64,000 nt of DNA from Scilla litardierei (GCA_030789695.1 CM061142.1:46937987-47001986); one strand, 5' to 3'; positions 1 through 10,589 are shown, numbered from the stretch's first letter. Notes: generated by a model from the sequence alone, not told the origin. Translations and numbers: made by a program.

Positions 1-360
1 GTCAACCAACGTTCTTAGACCGACTAACGATAAACAGTAACTTCTGAATAATTTAGAAAGCCAACTAGTCGGTCCAAGAAGGATTGCCGACCGACTGGAT
101 CGTCATCTAGTCGGTCGGTGCCCCTTTTTATACCGGCTAATGTGCACCAAAAGTTCCGATACGGAGCGCGGAGCTCCAGGATCGATTCCTAAGACTCCTA
201 GGCTTGATCTAACAGTAAGATACGACCGTTATGAAGCCCGTCACGAATGACTTGCTTCGAAATCGACGATCCTAAGGAAGAAACGAGAAAACAAGACGAA
301 ACGATCGAAAATGAAAGTTACTGAGACGAAAACCACACGAGAGGAGAAAATCCACCAAAA
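1..360 (-). repeat. SIRE-type LTR fragment (truncated by the window edge)
   Basis: The first ~130 bases are a diverged reverse-complement match to the palindrome-rich part of the LTRs at 25197-26928 and 30402-32133. They share the GACCGACTAG/CTAGTCGGTC arms and the run TTCTTAGACCGACTAA. Bases 130-260 match the start of those LTRs more weakly. The fragment ends near 360, where AT-rich sequence leads into the family A element. No coding capacity is seen. Confidence 0.6.
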
Positions 361-409
361 CATATATTATATTATAATAAATCCAGATACATGAAAAGCA
401 GTCGTTACA

Positions 410-980
410 GATAAGCTTGCGGGGGAGGATCCAATGATGTGTGAGAGAGTGACTACTTGACGATGCATGAGAACCTAGGCTAAGTAATCTTCTATACTCG
501 GTGAGATTGCTAAAGTTTCACGAAATCCAGAAATCGACATTTAGCATTCATTTCATGAAAACCATACTTTTCTATTCTTGCTATTCCATATTGTGTGATA
601 TCTCTTATACTCCTTATAGAAAGCATTCAATTGAAAAGTGTGTGATCTATGGTTATGCATACCGCTTTAGATGCTTCAGACGATGTTAATCCTAGAATGA
701 TTCCATATTTCATGCTATTTCGATATTTTGGGGTTTTCTATTTCGAATGCATCATTATACTATGATATCGAGATAAAAGTCTGTGACATGTGTTTTATAT
801 TCGATGTATGCTATATGAGTAAGCAAACCACACGTCTTGAGAAGAATGATCTAGTACCCCCCTTCTTCGCTTTCTATTCTATTTTTATTTTATTTTCCTT
901 CTTTTCCATTATTTTGCCCGTCGGGTTTGCTTTTTACTCATCTTCCTCGAGGACGAGTAAGAGGTAAGCTTGGGAGATTT
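410..980 (+). mobile_element. Family A Athila-like element, 3' internal end (non-coding)
   Basis: This stretch matches 13846-14415, the non-coding region between the ORF-1 gene and the 3' LTR of the other plus-strand copy. Shared landmarks are AGCTTG..GGATCCAATGATGTGTG, CTATACTCGGTGAGATT, and the closing purine-rich run just before the LTR (971-980, a decayed polypurine tract). It is the surviving 3' tail of an element whose 5' part is missing. Short ORFs here are not genes. Confidence 0.75.
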
Positions 981-1285
981 TGATCACTCCATATTTTACA
1001 CCCTTTTTCTGCATGTTTGCATGCCACTTTGATCGCTCATATCGCGTTTTTCACTATTATTCGACAATATTGCGATGCTTTTCACGATTTCATGTTTTTG
1101 TCGTATTTCAGGAGATATGGAGCGATTCGGAGTGATTTTGAGATCAAGAGGATTTGCACCCACTCCAGAGTGTCACCCAAGGCTCTTTTGAGGGCTATTC
1201 GGCGATGAAAGACAATTGGAAGAAGAAGGAACTACGTAGGAGCGACGAGGAGGCGAAATGATGAAGATTGGGCATCTACAGCATG

Positions 1286-1632
1286 TCACTCGGCCGAGGG
1301 AAGCACTCACTCCGCCGACCAGACCGGACACGCACCACAGAAGGAAATCAGCGTGCACTCGGCCGAGTGACGATAGTCCACTTGGCCGAGTATGGAGATC
1401 CCCTCGCCCGAGTGGCACGGGAAAATCCACCGACAGAAGGAGCCAACTTACTGGAATCCGTCAGTCGATTTCAGAGTTGTCACTCGGCCGAGCATGGAAT
1501 GCCCCTCGGCCGAGTGAGTAAAGCCACTCAGCCGAGTCACCTCCGAAGACAGACCCCCGAAAATCCCCGACTTACTGGAAATGTACAGGGTTTGTCACTC
1601 GGCCGAGTGACATTTGTCACTCGGCCGAGTGA
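1286..1632. repeat. Array of nine TCACTCGGCCGAGTGA-type palindromes in LTR A1
   Basis: Nine copies or near-copies of the perfect 16-bp palindrome TCACTCGGCCGAGTGA are spread irregularly over ~350 bp, ending ~80 bp upstream of the TATA-like box. Variants usually keep the CTCGGCCGAG core. The spacing is irregular and the intervening DNA is not repeated, so this is not a simple satellite. In the LTR it lies in the presumed U3 promoter region. Confidence 0.9.
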
Positions 1633-1714
1633 GCCGCTCCGCCTGCTGCGTAAAGTGCGATTTCTGGGCTGCGCATGGGCATTTTTGTCACGATTTTTTG
1701 GGCGATTTGAGGGG

Positions 1715-1722
1715 TATTTAAA
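1715..1722 (+). promoter_or_regulatory. TATA-like box of LTR A1
   Basis: TATTTAAA sits downstream of the palindrome array. It is conserved in the sister LTRs (TATTTAA at 15156-15162; reversed at 9547-9553). This is the likely start-site element for the genomic RNA; the start itself cannot be seen. Confidence 0.55.
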
Positions 1723-2110
1723 CCCAGTTTTTGCCCTAGTTTAGGAGGACTTTTTGATACTTTTTGCAGCCTTTTAAAGAGCTTTTTGGATCATTAGATT
1801 TAGCGTTTCCCTTGGAGATTAAAAGGTTATTTTTGTTGGATGCTATTGGATTCTCATTGGTTTGTCCCTCTTCTTATCAAAAAATCTATTTTTGTTGATA
1901 ATTTCTCTATTGCAATGAATTGTGTTGATTTTGTTATTGATTTTCTTATGAATTGCATGATGATTAGTGAGTAGTTTTATCGTCTTAGGGCATAGGGATG
2001 AACCCTATGGACCCTATTTCTAAATTGTGATGAATTGGTGAAATTCTTGCTAGAATTGATTAGGGTTAGGTTGGGATTGATTAACTACGGATAGCTAGGG
2101 ATTTATATTG

Positions 2111-2401
2111 ATTGGGATTTGCAAGAGATTGGGTCCCAATTGATAGGAAGCCCTAGAAATTCGATTTAGATTTACGATTGGACTTCTCTAGAATTGGTTT
2201 GCAAGAGATTGTGCCAAAGCTAGGATTTTTAATCGTGTTTCTATACCAATATCCGTTTGCAAGAGATTGGTCGGGTAGGAACTATCTCAACCTAGGTCGT
2301 AGTTCGAGTTTGCACGAGAGTGTGCTCGAGATACGGTTGAACGATGATGTCGTTCTTCACGCTAGCGGCTTAGGTTAGGGTTTGCAAGAGATTGGACCCT
2401 A
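2111..2401 (+). repeat. Five constant-loop hairpins in the leader of LTR A1
   Basis: Stems flank a near-constant loop. H1 ATTGGGA/TCCCAAT (2111-2140), H2 TTGG/CCAA (2194-2217), H3 TATCCG/CGGGTA (2250-2277), H4 TCGAG/CTCGA (2304-2329), H5 TAGGGT/ACCCTA (2376-2401). The loop is TTGCAAGAGATTGG or TTGCACGAGAGTG with small changes. The position is after the TATA-like box, so the hairpins would be in the transcript. Confidence 0.8.
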
Positions 2402-2829
2402 CCCTAGGTTCGCTATAGACCGGCAATAGCGAGAGAGCGTGAGCTTGGTTCTACATTTAGTTCCGACTAGTTCACCTAAAATTCAAGTCTAGCAATGATG
2501 TAACCTACGAATCACAACGATGAGATACGGTCCATAGCTGGGATTACCTACCCCTAGGCGCTTTATTTTATTCATATTTCTATCGACATTCGAACGATTG
2601 TGACATTTTTACCCCAAATTATTCTCGACCATTTTGATAGCTAGGTGATTGGAAGGAGACACTGTCATTGTTCCTCCCTGAGTTCGATACCCGCTCGCTG
2701 CTACACCGTGCGCTTGCGGTAAGACTACGAGTCGCTTGTCCCAGGTGTGTGTACTCCCGGGGCGCGACCACTAACGGTAGTGGAGAGAGCCCGAAAATCT
2801 TCTCTAAGTCCACTCACCGTCCCCTCTAG

Positions 2830-4601
2830 AGCACGGAGGTGCTGAACTAAGGTGTCGAGGGGAGGCAGAGCAGAGGGTCAAGCAGGTCGAGCAGGTGAAG
2901 AGCGGGGCTGTCTCGCACAGCTACCGTAAAGGATAGGTGCGACCGTGGGGTGGTGCTGTGGTGCTGTGCTCGCGAAGTGACGCTCGGCCTCTGTGGGAGG
3001 CCGAGACGCAGGAAAGGTCGAAGAGGATGGAGCAGCAGCAGACGCTGAGGTGGTGGCATACGATGAGGCAGGCAGAGAGGTCAGAGACACAGACGTGGGG
3101 ACAGACGTCACAACACTCTCAGAGAATACATCGGCAGTGGAGACATAAGAGTCGACGACTGGAGAGGCCGTGAAGTGCGAAGGAAATGACTCCCCTGGGG
3201 TCGAGAACAAGAATGAGGAAAGGGTCTCTACCGTGGAGGCAAAAGAAGGCTCACCACGCTCAACTATAGTGGGGGGGGCGCTCGGGGCTCACTGCAAAAA
3301 TGGGATCTATGGACATGGGCACAATGGAGGAGGTGGTGGAGGTGGACTCAGTTAAAGTGCTCCGGCACTAACAGACGTGTGGACAGAGGTGTCGGGAGGT
3401 GCAGACGAAGCAGGTGCAGGCTGGGGTATCACGGGGTCAAGGGGTGGAAGGAAGGGCTACTACAGAGCACCCTCAGGCTCAAGCACGTATGCGGCGAGGA
3501 TACGGAGATCCATCGCTGGAATCCACTCTCCGCCAGCAGGTCCAATATGCGTCCGAGCAGTGCTCGACAAAATCATATAATCGGCGCTGTGGGGATTGTG
3601 CAGCCACACCAAGTGGTGCTGACCAAGAGGACGAAGCATCCTCATCTGGGCCATAACATCTATGGAGAGTGAGGTGTGGCCTGGTGGTCGCAGCAAGCCA
3701 GCTGGGAGGCCAACTCCGCACAAAAGGGCCTAGAGGGTAATCAGACCGCTGCAACAGATGGGCGTACGAGCGCCGACAGAAATAATGATGCGGTCGATGT
3801 ACCAACTGGCAATGTCTATCTCGACGGCGGGGACCAAAACGTCTCCTCCTCGGTCGAAGGCCCGCGATCGTGTCATCGTGTAGAGCATGTAGAGCTATAG
3901 CGTCAACATCGTCCTCGGCTCATACCTCGTAAGGAAAGTGGTCGCCATAAGGCGCTGTGCAATCCAGAGGCATGGGTGGAGGATCACGGAGGCCTTGGCC
4001 CGGCTAGGGTCAAAGGCGAGGGGAGAGCCCGTGATACGTGTCCAAAAAGCGTGCGTGTCGAATAACGGGGGTGGGATGTGCGTGGGACTGTAGGCTCGGT
4101 CAGGGTCCAGGATAGGGGGCCACTGGAAGAATGCTCTAAGCTTGTTGAGAGTGACCTCGCACTCTCGATCCATCAGACGAAAGGAGCATCCTCCAGGGGT
4201 CATGTCAATAGAACTAAGGACCTCAAGTGTCGGGCGGATGTAAGTGTCCGTCGACACCGACAAGAAATCACGCCACCCCACGTCATACAACTGGAGTAGC
4301 CCCTCTAGTACCCATAGGCGCTTAAAATCAGTGAGGTGCGCAAACCTAGTGGGTACAATCGAGCGATGGGAGATACGCTCAAATCTGGCGCGCTAAGCAT
4401 CGTCTCTGAACATAATCCCCATCGCATCGATAGTGGGGGCAGGCGGTGCCTGTGGTGGAACAGGTGTGGCAGGAGGCGGCTGTGTAGGTGGTGGTGGGCT
4501 AGGTGAGGGGAATCCACCCTAGCAGAAGAGGAGCCAGGATCACCTGACCTCTTCTGCTTGGAAGCGGGCTCCCGAGTGCATGGCCTAAGACGCGGGGGCA
4601 T
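2830..4601 (-). pseudogene. ATHILA ORF-1-like gene remnant (copy 1)
   Basis: On the minus strand this region encodes, in several broken frames, the plant retrotransposon protein often called ATHILA ORF-1 or the env-like ORF. Its role is not established. It starts with a basic MPPRLRP.. segment at 4601. Then comes a conserved middle (about 4290-3895) with a FRLMDREC strand, an FFQWPP turn and the helix ILHPCLWIAQRLMATTF. It ends in a Ser/Thr/Pro-rich tail (3210-2878). The copy at 10590-12332 has the same order in the opposite orientation. Stops and frameshifts separate the parts, so it is dead. The 3' end is cut by the insertion of LTR A1 at 2771. The family assignment rests on the pattern of conserved residues and on the position downstream of gag-protease. 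The order palindrome array, TATA box, possible intron, ATG upstream of it is described separately. Confidence 0.7.
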
Positions 4602-4763
4602 GTAGCCTGGGATGCGTGCCCACCCAAGTGAAAATGCGAAGTGCTATAAAATGAAACGAGTATACCTGAGCACGACGCGAGAGAAAGTGAAGTGTGCGAA
4701 GAATCGCCTCCTCCGCGAAACTCTAAAGCGTCCTGAATCTCCCCCAAGCTCCCCCAAGCTAGC

Positions 4764-4872
4764 CTGAAAAACAAATAATCAAATCAACGATGTATATCAA
4801 TATATATGGGGGAGATGGGGTATAGTATATGTATATAGGAATTCATTTGAATTTTGGGCATAATGGGCTTAC
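4764..4872 (-). other. Candidate leader intron upstream of the ORF-1 gene
   Basis: Reading the minus strand, a good 5' splice site CC|GTAAGC lies at 4872 and a strong 3' site TTATTTGTTTTTCAG|G at 4764, giving a 109-bp AT-rich intron. The 3' site and its pyrimidine tract are conserved in the plus-strand copy (10412-10423). A second possible intron (4607-4665) is only 59 bp, short for a plant, and its acceptor is not kept in the other copy. This is inferred from consensus only. Confidence 0.4.
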
Positions 4873-5130
4873 GGATTGGGAGAATGGAGAAGAAGTAGGA
4901 GTTTTGGGGCGAAATGGGGGCAAAACGACGAAGGGGCGGGGGCGTCGGTGGGTGCAGTGACGGCGAATCGTCGGCGACCAGGAGCTGCGGTCGGCGACGG
5001 AGGTGGTGGGCGGATCGGGCGAGGAGGAACAGGGTTCAGGCGAGGGGGAGTCGAAGCGATGGGAATTCGAAGCGGCTCGGGGAAGAATTGGAAATTTTGC
5101 GTGCTCGAGATTCGATCTTCGTCCGCAGGG

Positions 5131-5140
5131 TTATATAAAG
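5131..5140 (-). promoter_or_regulatory. Internal TATA box ahead of the ORF-1 gene
   Basis: Reading minus, CTTTATATAA lies a few bases downstream of a perfect TCACTCGGCCGAGTGA palindrome (5146-5161) and ~260 bp upstream of the candidate leader intron. It copies the array-then-TATA order of the family A LTRs but sits inside the element between gag-protease and ORF-1. Confidence 0.5.
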
Positions 5141-5145
5141 TTGGG

Positions 5146-5490
5146 TCACTCGGCCGAGTGACGCGTTCACTCGCTTGAATGGCTCAGCATTAAATTTTTT
5201 TTGTGAATTTCAGCCTATCCTTACGACTCGACCGAGCAGCTTTTCCCATTCGGCCGAATGGATAAGTTCCACTAGGCCGAGTAGTAAGGTCGCTCAGTGA
5301 TAATGAAGCGTGTATGGTATCAGATTCACTCGGTCGAGTAACATAGTCATTCGGCCGAGTGGCAATAAACACTGTAAATCACAGAAAATAACAGAGAGTG
5401 GGTCTGTAGGATCTTCCCTGATTAGTACTCTACTCGGCCGAATAGAGTCTTCACTCGGCCGAATGAAAAGTTCATTCGGCCGAGTGGCTT
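5146..5490. repeat. Internal array of CTCGGCCGAG palindromes between gag-pro and ORF-1
   Basis: Nine copies or near-copies of the LTR palindrome occur here (for example 5146-5161, 5333-5340, 5350-5361, 5433-5443, 5452-5464, 5475-5487). The stretch is not otherwise alignable by eye with the LTR, so it is not simply an inserted LTR. It could be an internal enhancer, or DNA exchanged with the LTR. Confidence 0.8.
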
Positions 5491-5808
5491 GCTGCCTCGG
5501 CTCTCTGTTTTCGCTCCACTCTCTATTTTTCTTCCTCCCGTCAGTTTCTTCCTTCTCCTAGGTCCTTGGCGTGTTCCTGGAGCGCTCTCCCTTGCCATGG
5601 TCATCCTCCATATGGAGGATTTCTCGTTCTCCATCTACTGTCATGAAAAATAGAGCCCATTGTCACGATTTTTATTGACTCTAGACTCTAAACACTAAGA
5701 AAAATCTAAAAAAAATAAAATTCAACTAAAAATAATGTAAAAACGGTCGGGTTGCCTCCCGACAAGTGCTCGTTTAAGGTCTTGAGCTCAACCCCTTAAG
5801 ATATATGT
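5491..5808 (-). other. Linker between gag-pro and ORF-1 with Athila-type signature
   Basis: On the minus strand this non-coding stretch contains the run CTTGTCGGGAGGCAACCCGAC (about 5750-5775), of the kind seen after pol in Athila/Tat elements. It also has a 16-bp palindrome TCCTCCATATGGAGGA (5605-5621). RT, RNase H and integrase, expected just before this signature in a complete element, are absent. Confidence 0.5.
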
Positions 5809-8390
5809 TTAGAGCGTGATATTCAGCGCATGTGAGATGCGTCCGTCAAACTTGCCAGGAAGGCCACTTGGATTTAATTGTTGAGGTTCTTGGGCTTTCC
5901 TCGGCTTCCCCTCATCATGGTTAGTGTTGGGGGATAAGTCCCCCAAGCTTGAACTTGTACCATTCTTTTTCTTCACCGGTGATGATACTTTCTTGTCCGG
6001 TGGAGCTTTCTTCAAATTGTTGGCTGTGGAGAGCTTGCATAGCTCCCTAATTCTTGCGACATCAGCATCGCCCTTGTCATCGACCATGGGATGGTCTGAC
6101 GGGTCCTCCAACTTTTCTCCCTCACTAGAAAATTGGCCTTCTTCAAAGCTGTCATCGTGCAAGGCACCAATAGAATGCGGTATAGCTTCATCGATCACCT
6201 CATCTAAGAGGTCCACGTAATCCACTTCCTCTTGATAGGGATGTGCTTCATTGCTTTAGGGATATGGAGCTCAACCTCGATGTTTCTGACATTTAAAGAC
6301 AAGGTGCCCTCTCTCACATCAACTATCACACCGGCGGTGGCTATGAAGGGGCGTCCAAGAATTAGCTATGTGTCGCCCTCCTCCTTGATGTCCATAATTA
6401 CGAAATCGCACTGCAAGCAAATTCCTCCCGGTACTTGGAGCGGTATGTTCTCCGCAATTCCCATCGGCCTAGTAACCCGACCGTCCACTAGTTGTATTCA
6501 CATATCTGTTGGCTTCAAGTCGGTCCCCGTATTCAATTTCTCAAACATACCTAGGGACATTAGGCTCACACTTGCTCCCAAATCTACAAAGCTTTTTGTA
6601 GCGGGACTCCTCCAAATGTGCATGGAATGCGGAAGCTTCCGGGATCTTTGAATTTCATGGGCTCCTTCTCCCTCCGGGTGAACCATGTGCCTTGCTCGGC
6701 GAGCACTATCTTTTCCTTTCCCTTCTTTCCTGAAATTAAATCTTTCAAGAACTTGGCATATGACGGGATCTCTACAATAGCGTCCAAGAAAGGTATATTG
6801 AGGCTTACTCCCCGCAAGTACTCAAGGAATTTGGCGAGACGCTTCTCACCATGGTGACAGTAGTGTCCTTCCCGCCCCTAGTAGTAACCGCCACCACCGC
6901 ATTTCTGTGGCCAGTATTTTCCCGTGGGTTTGGCTCCGGTTGGGCCGGCAATTATTGAGTGTTTTTCTTAAGCAATGCAAGTTGCTCCGCTAGTTGAGCC
7001 ACGACGGTATTGAGAGAGTCTTGTTGAGCCTTCAATTTAGCGTTTGTCTTCTTTTGCTCCACCATAAATTCTTCCACCCTAGCTTCATGATCCGACCTAG
7101 GTGGTGCTTGCGGTGTGTTTGGAGCTCTCAACCCTTGATTATAACCCGGTGGCCTATACGGTCCCGCTTGTTGCCTAGGCGGGTAGCTTTGTTATGGTGG
7201 ACCTCTTGGTTGATATTGAGGTTGTGGAGGTGGAGGCCGATCTTGAGGTTGTTGCAGTGGTGGTGGGTTCAAAGCTCCATCATTATTAGCATATGAGAAG
7301 CCTAGATGATTTCTCTTGGCTGGGTTGGCCCAATAACCGGTGTTCCTCGCAACATATTAGACTTGTTCAATAGCACCATCTGCTTGCTCTCCTCCAACGA
7401 ACATAACTTGAGATTGGTCTTGCCAATCGCTAATATTGCCTCCCGGTGTAAATGTGGCGGGAGTTCCATACGGCTCGGTGATCAACTTCTCCAATCTCTC
7501 CACGACCTTGTGGAGAGAGTCAAACTTCTTAGAAAGCTCCGCTACGGCCTTGGCTTCATATATGCTTGTTGGCTTCAAGGAGGATGAAGAATGTCCTCTC
7601 TCGTCGCCCCATTGTTGGTTGTTAGAGGCCATCTCCTCTAGTAGGGCCGTAGCTTCATTCGGTGTCTTAGATAATATGGCTCCATTAGCGGTTGCATCGA
7701 TGATTTGCTTGGTGCCCGGTTGGAGTCCATTGTAAAATCTATGTACTAGCTCCCATGATTCAATGCTATGATTGGGGCATTGGTGTTGGAGATCTTTAAA
7801 GCGCTCCCATGCCTCAAATAGAGTCTCCTGTGGTCCTTACTTGAAGGACTTGAGCGCGCTCCTTATCTTGACGGTCTTGGATGGTGGGTAGAATTTGTTC
7901 ACAAAAGCACTCGCCAACTCATCCCATGTAGTAAAGATCCCCTCCGCTTGCGTCCTCAACCAATACAAAGCTTTGTCTCTGAGAGTGATGGGAAGAGGCG
8001 TAGTCGGATAGCATCGACCGATACACCGGGCATCTGAAAGGTGGCACACTTGGACAAGAATAATTGAAGATGGTAGTGTGGATTCTCATGGGAGTTCCCA
8101 TGGAGTGGGTCTTGTTGCATTAAGACCACAAGTCCTGTTTTGAGCTCGAAATTCTTGTCCGCTGCCAACTCCGGCATTGCAATGGATGAAGTAGTAGAAG
8201 TAGTCTTAGGCCGAAGCCTATCTCTGATAGATATTAGCCTAGCCATGTGTGCCGCTAACTCCTTCGGTGTCTCCCGTCAGTTCATACAATCGTCCTCTAT
8301 ATCAAGTCTTCTCTCCGCTCTAAGCCTCCTTTCGGTACGCTCGATCTCCGGGTCAAATAATAGATCTTCTTGATGCTTTGTCGATCTCCT
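5809..8390 (-). pseudogene. Athila-like gag-protease remnant (family A)
   Basis: In broken minus-strand frames this is the capsid precursor and aspartic protease of an Athila-type Ty3/Gypsy element. Gag: LRDKALYWLRTQ and TTWDELASAFVNKFYPP (about 8000-7880), then the FYNGL and ATANGA segments (about 7740-7680). A Gln/Pro-rich region and a coiled-coil stretch follow. Protease: a conserved NIPFLDAI..PSYAKFLK block (6800-6730), then KDPGSFRIPCTFG and the active-site region LGASVSLM (about 6650-6550), where the usual D-L-G-A-S is present. LGRPFIATAG (about 6370-6340) closes the domain. An acidic C-terminal tail ends at a stop at 5809. RT, RNase H and integrase never follow, so this copy could not move by itself. 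In-frame stops (for example near 7850, 7360 and 7190) make it a pseudogene. Confidence 0.85.
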
Positions 8391-8506
8391 GTACATGCAC
8401 AGAAAAATAGAGCTTCGATGGAATTGTTAGCACGATAGAGGAATAAAAAGATAAAAATAATAAAACAAAAAGAAATAACTAAGTAAAAAAATAAAATATC
8501 ATCGCC

Positions 8507-8524
8507 TCCCCAGCAACGGCGCCA
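8507..8524 (-). other. Primer-binding site, tRNA-Asp type (family A, minus element)
   Basis: On the plus strand CCCCAGCAACGGCGCCA matches the 3' end of plant tRNA-Asp(GTC) (CCCCGGCAACGGCGCCA) with one mismatch. It lies six bases from the LTR end at 8531, so reverse transcription was primed from tRNA-Asp, as in Athila elements. Confidence 0.85.
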
Positions 8525-8889
8525 AAAACTTGATCGCGTCTGGCTATACACCCGAAAAACGACTTGTAGTCTTACCGCAAGCGCACAGTGTAGTGGCGAG
8601 CGGGTATTGAACACAGGGAAGACAAATGACAGTATCTCACTTTGATTACTTAGCTATCAAGAGAATAAGAATAGTTTTGAGGTAATAGTCACAATCGTTC
8701 AAATAGTAAGAAATATCAATATAATAAAAGGCGTCTAGGGATAGGAAACTCCCACTACAGACCGTCTCTCATCCTTGTGAATCATAAATTTCATTGTTGC
8801 TAAGCTTGAATATAGGTGAATTAGTCGCAACTTAATGTAGAACCAAGCTCACGCTCTCGAGCTATTGTCGGTCTATAACAAACCTAAGA

Positions 8890-9180
8890 TAGAGCCCACT
8901 CTCGTGCAAACCCTACCCAAAGCCGCTAGCGTGAAGATCGACATCATCATCCAATGGCATCTCGAGCCCACTCTCGTGCAAACTCGATCTACGATCTAGG
9001 TTATGATAGTTTGTATTCGTCCAATCTCTTGCAAACGAATATTAGTATAGATTAATAATTAAAAATCCCAGCTTTGGTCCAATCTCTTGCAAACCAAATC
9101 TAGAGAGCTTCAATTATCACTCTAAATCGAATATCTAGGCCTTCCTATCAATTGGGATCCAATTTCTTGCAAATCCCAAT
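8890..9180 (-). repeat. Five constant-loop hairpins in LTR A2
   Basis: Reading minus: H1 ATTGGGAT/ATCCCAAT (9180-9151), H2 TTTGGT/ACCAAA (9098-9073), H3 TATTCGT/ACGAATA (9041-9014), H4 TCGAG/CTCGA (8987-8962), H5 TAGGG/CTCTA (8915-8890, one G-U pair). The loops are as in A1 and A3. Confidence 0.85.
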
Positions 9181-9636
9181 CGATATGAATTCCTAGCTAC
9201 TCGAATTAATCAATCACAACCTAACCAATATCAATTCTAGCAACAAATCTACAAATTCATCACAATTCAAAGATTGGGTCCATAGGGTTCATCCACATGC
9301 CCGAGAACGACGGAACTACTCACTAATCATCATGAAAATCTCAGAAATAATAGATGGAATCATAGCACAATTCATTGCAAATAAGAAAAAATTCATAAAA
9401 ATGAGTTTTTTTAACAAGAAAGAACAAACCAATGTCGTTGCCAATGATCTCCAGCTGAGATTTCTCCAAAGAATAGCCGTCAAAAACCTAATAGAAGTCT
9501 CTAAAAATAATTCAAGTCTCCCCTAAAACTAGGGTAAAAACTAGGCTTAAATACAAGCCAAAATCGTCCAAAAAATCGTGACAAAACTGCCCCTGCGCAG
9601 CCCAGAATTCGCATTCCTAGCAGCAGTCGGAGAGGG

Positions 9637-10011
9637 TCAGTCCGCCGAGTGACCCTTGTCACTCGCCCGAGTGACCCTTGTCACTCGCCCGAGTGACAAA
9701 CCCGGTAAAATAACAGTAACTTTGGGGTTTTCAGGGGTTTGTCTCTCGGGTGACTCGGCCGAGTAGTCTTCTTCGTTCGGCCGAGCGAGCAATCATGCTC
9801 GGCCAAGTGAGCTTTCTCAGATTTTCCAATAACTTGGGCTCTTCTCTGTCTGAATTCTCTGTACCATCAGGTGTGTGCGATTTCTTACTCAGTCGAGTAG
9901 ACGTCCTTACTCGACCGAGGAAACGTGGAAAATCTTCAGTTCATATCCATTTCACTCGGGCGAGTCTGAACCTTTACTCGACCGAATGAGTAGTCTTGCT
10001 CGGCCGAGTGA
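9637..10011. repeat. Palindrome array of LTR A2
   Basis: About eleven CTCGGCCGAG-like palindromes, several degenerated to CTCGCCCGAG or CTCGACCGAG, on the promoter side of the TATA-like box. Confidence 0.85.
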
Positions 10012-10316
10012 GGTGCTCCTGAGCTTCTTTCTTCTCCTTTTTGCATCCTCGTCGATCCTATGAAATTCCTTCTTCTTCCACTCATCCTCTATCGCTGATA
10101 AGTCCTCCAATAAGCCGTGGGTGACACTCCGAAGTGCGAGAAAATCCTCTAATCTCATTTTCGCTCCAAATCGCTCCATATTTCCTGAAATATGACAAAA
10201 ACAAGAAATAGTGAAAAGCATCGCAATATCGTCGAATAATCGTGAAAAACACAATATTTGGCGATCAAAACGTCATGAAAACATGCAGAAAAAAGGTGTA
10301 AAATATGGAGTGATCA

Positions 10317-10589
10317 GTATGCCCCTACGCCCCAAATTTAATTTAATCCCTATATTTATCTAATATAACCCATCTCCCCCATATATATTGATATACATCG
10401 CTGAATTGATTATTTGTTTTTCAGGCTAGCTTGGGGGAGATTGGGGGAGATTCATGACGCTTTAGAGCTCTGCGAAGGAGGCGATTCTTCTCACACTACG
10501 CTTTTTTGCTCTCGCATCGTGCTCAGGTATACTCGTTCCATTTTGTAGCACTTTGCATATCATTTGGGTGGGCACGACTCACGAGCCAC
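10317..10589 (+). mobile_element. Family A element, region upstream of ORF-1 (truncated)
   Basis: Aligns with the reversed 4590-4860 segment, including the conserved pyrimidine tract and TTTTTCAGGCTAGCTTGGGGGAG. The upstream promoter-like part present in the other copy is missing here, because LTR A2 abuts at 10316. Confidence 0.7.

Larger units (their letters stand above)
981..2770 (+). repeat. Family A LTR copy A1 (3' LTR)
   Basis: About 1.79 kb long, starting TGATCACTCC and ending in GCGACCA, a mutated form of the GCGATCA end of its sister at 16178. It aligns along its length with LTRs A2 (8531-10316, reversed) and A3 (14416-16178). In order it holds: an array of TCGGCCGA palindromes (1286-1632), a TATA-like TATTTAAA (1715-1722), a leader segment with five hairpins (2111-2401), and the conserved end ..CGATACCCGCTCGC.. 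..TGCGGTAAGACTAC... The sequence directly to the right (2771 on) is minus-strand ORF-1 DNA, so this element inserted into another copy of its own family. Confidence 0.85.
8531..10316 (-). repeat. Family A LTR copy A2 (5' LTR of the minus-strand element)
   Basis: Reversed copy of the same LTR, running from TGATCGCG (8531) to AGTGATCA (10316), ~1.79 kb, with the primer site at its left. Reading minus it has a palindrome array (10011-9637), the TATA-like box (9553-9547), five hairpins (9180-8890) and the conserved end. The element it belongs to continues leftward with gag-pro, linker and ORF-1. Its right flank (10317, GTATG..) is the interior of another copy, cut just upstream of ORF-1. Confidence 0.88.

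Noticed and set aside
1258..1744. Two overlapping open frames (87 and 158 codons) across the LTR A1 palindrome array
   Set aside because: Openness follows from GC-rich palindromes. The frames are not conserved in A2 or A3 and resemble no protein family.
4607..4665. Second intron upstream of the ORF-1 start
   Set aside because: Only 59 bp, below the usual plant minimum, and the acceptor is not conserved in the other copy.
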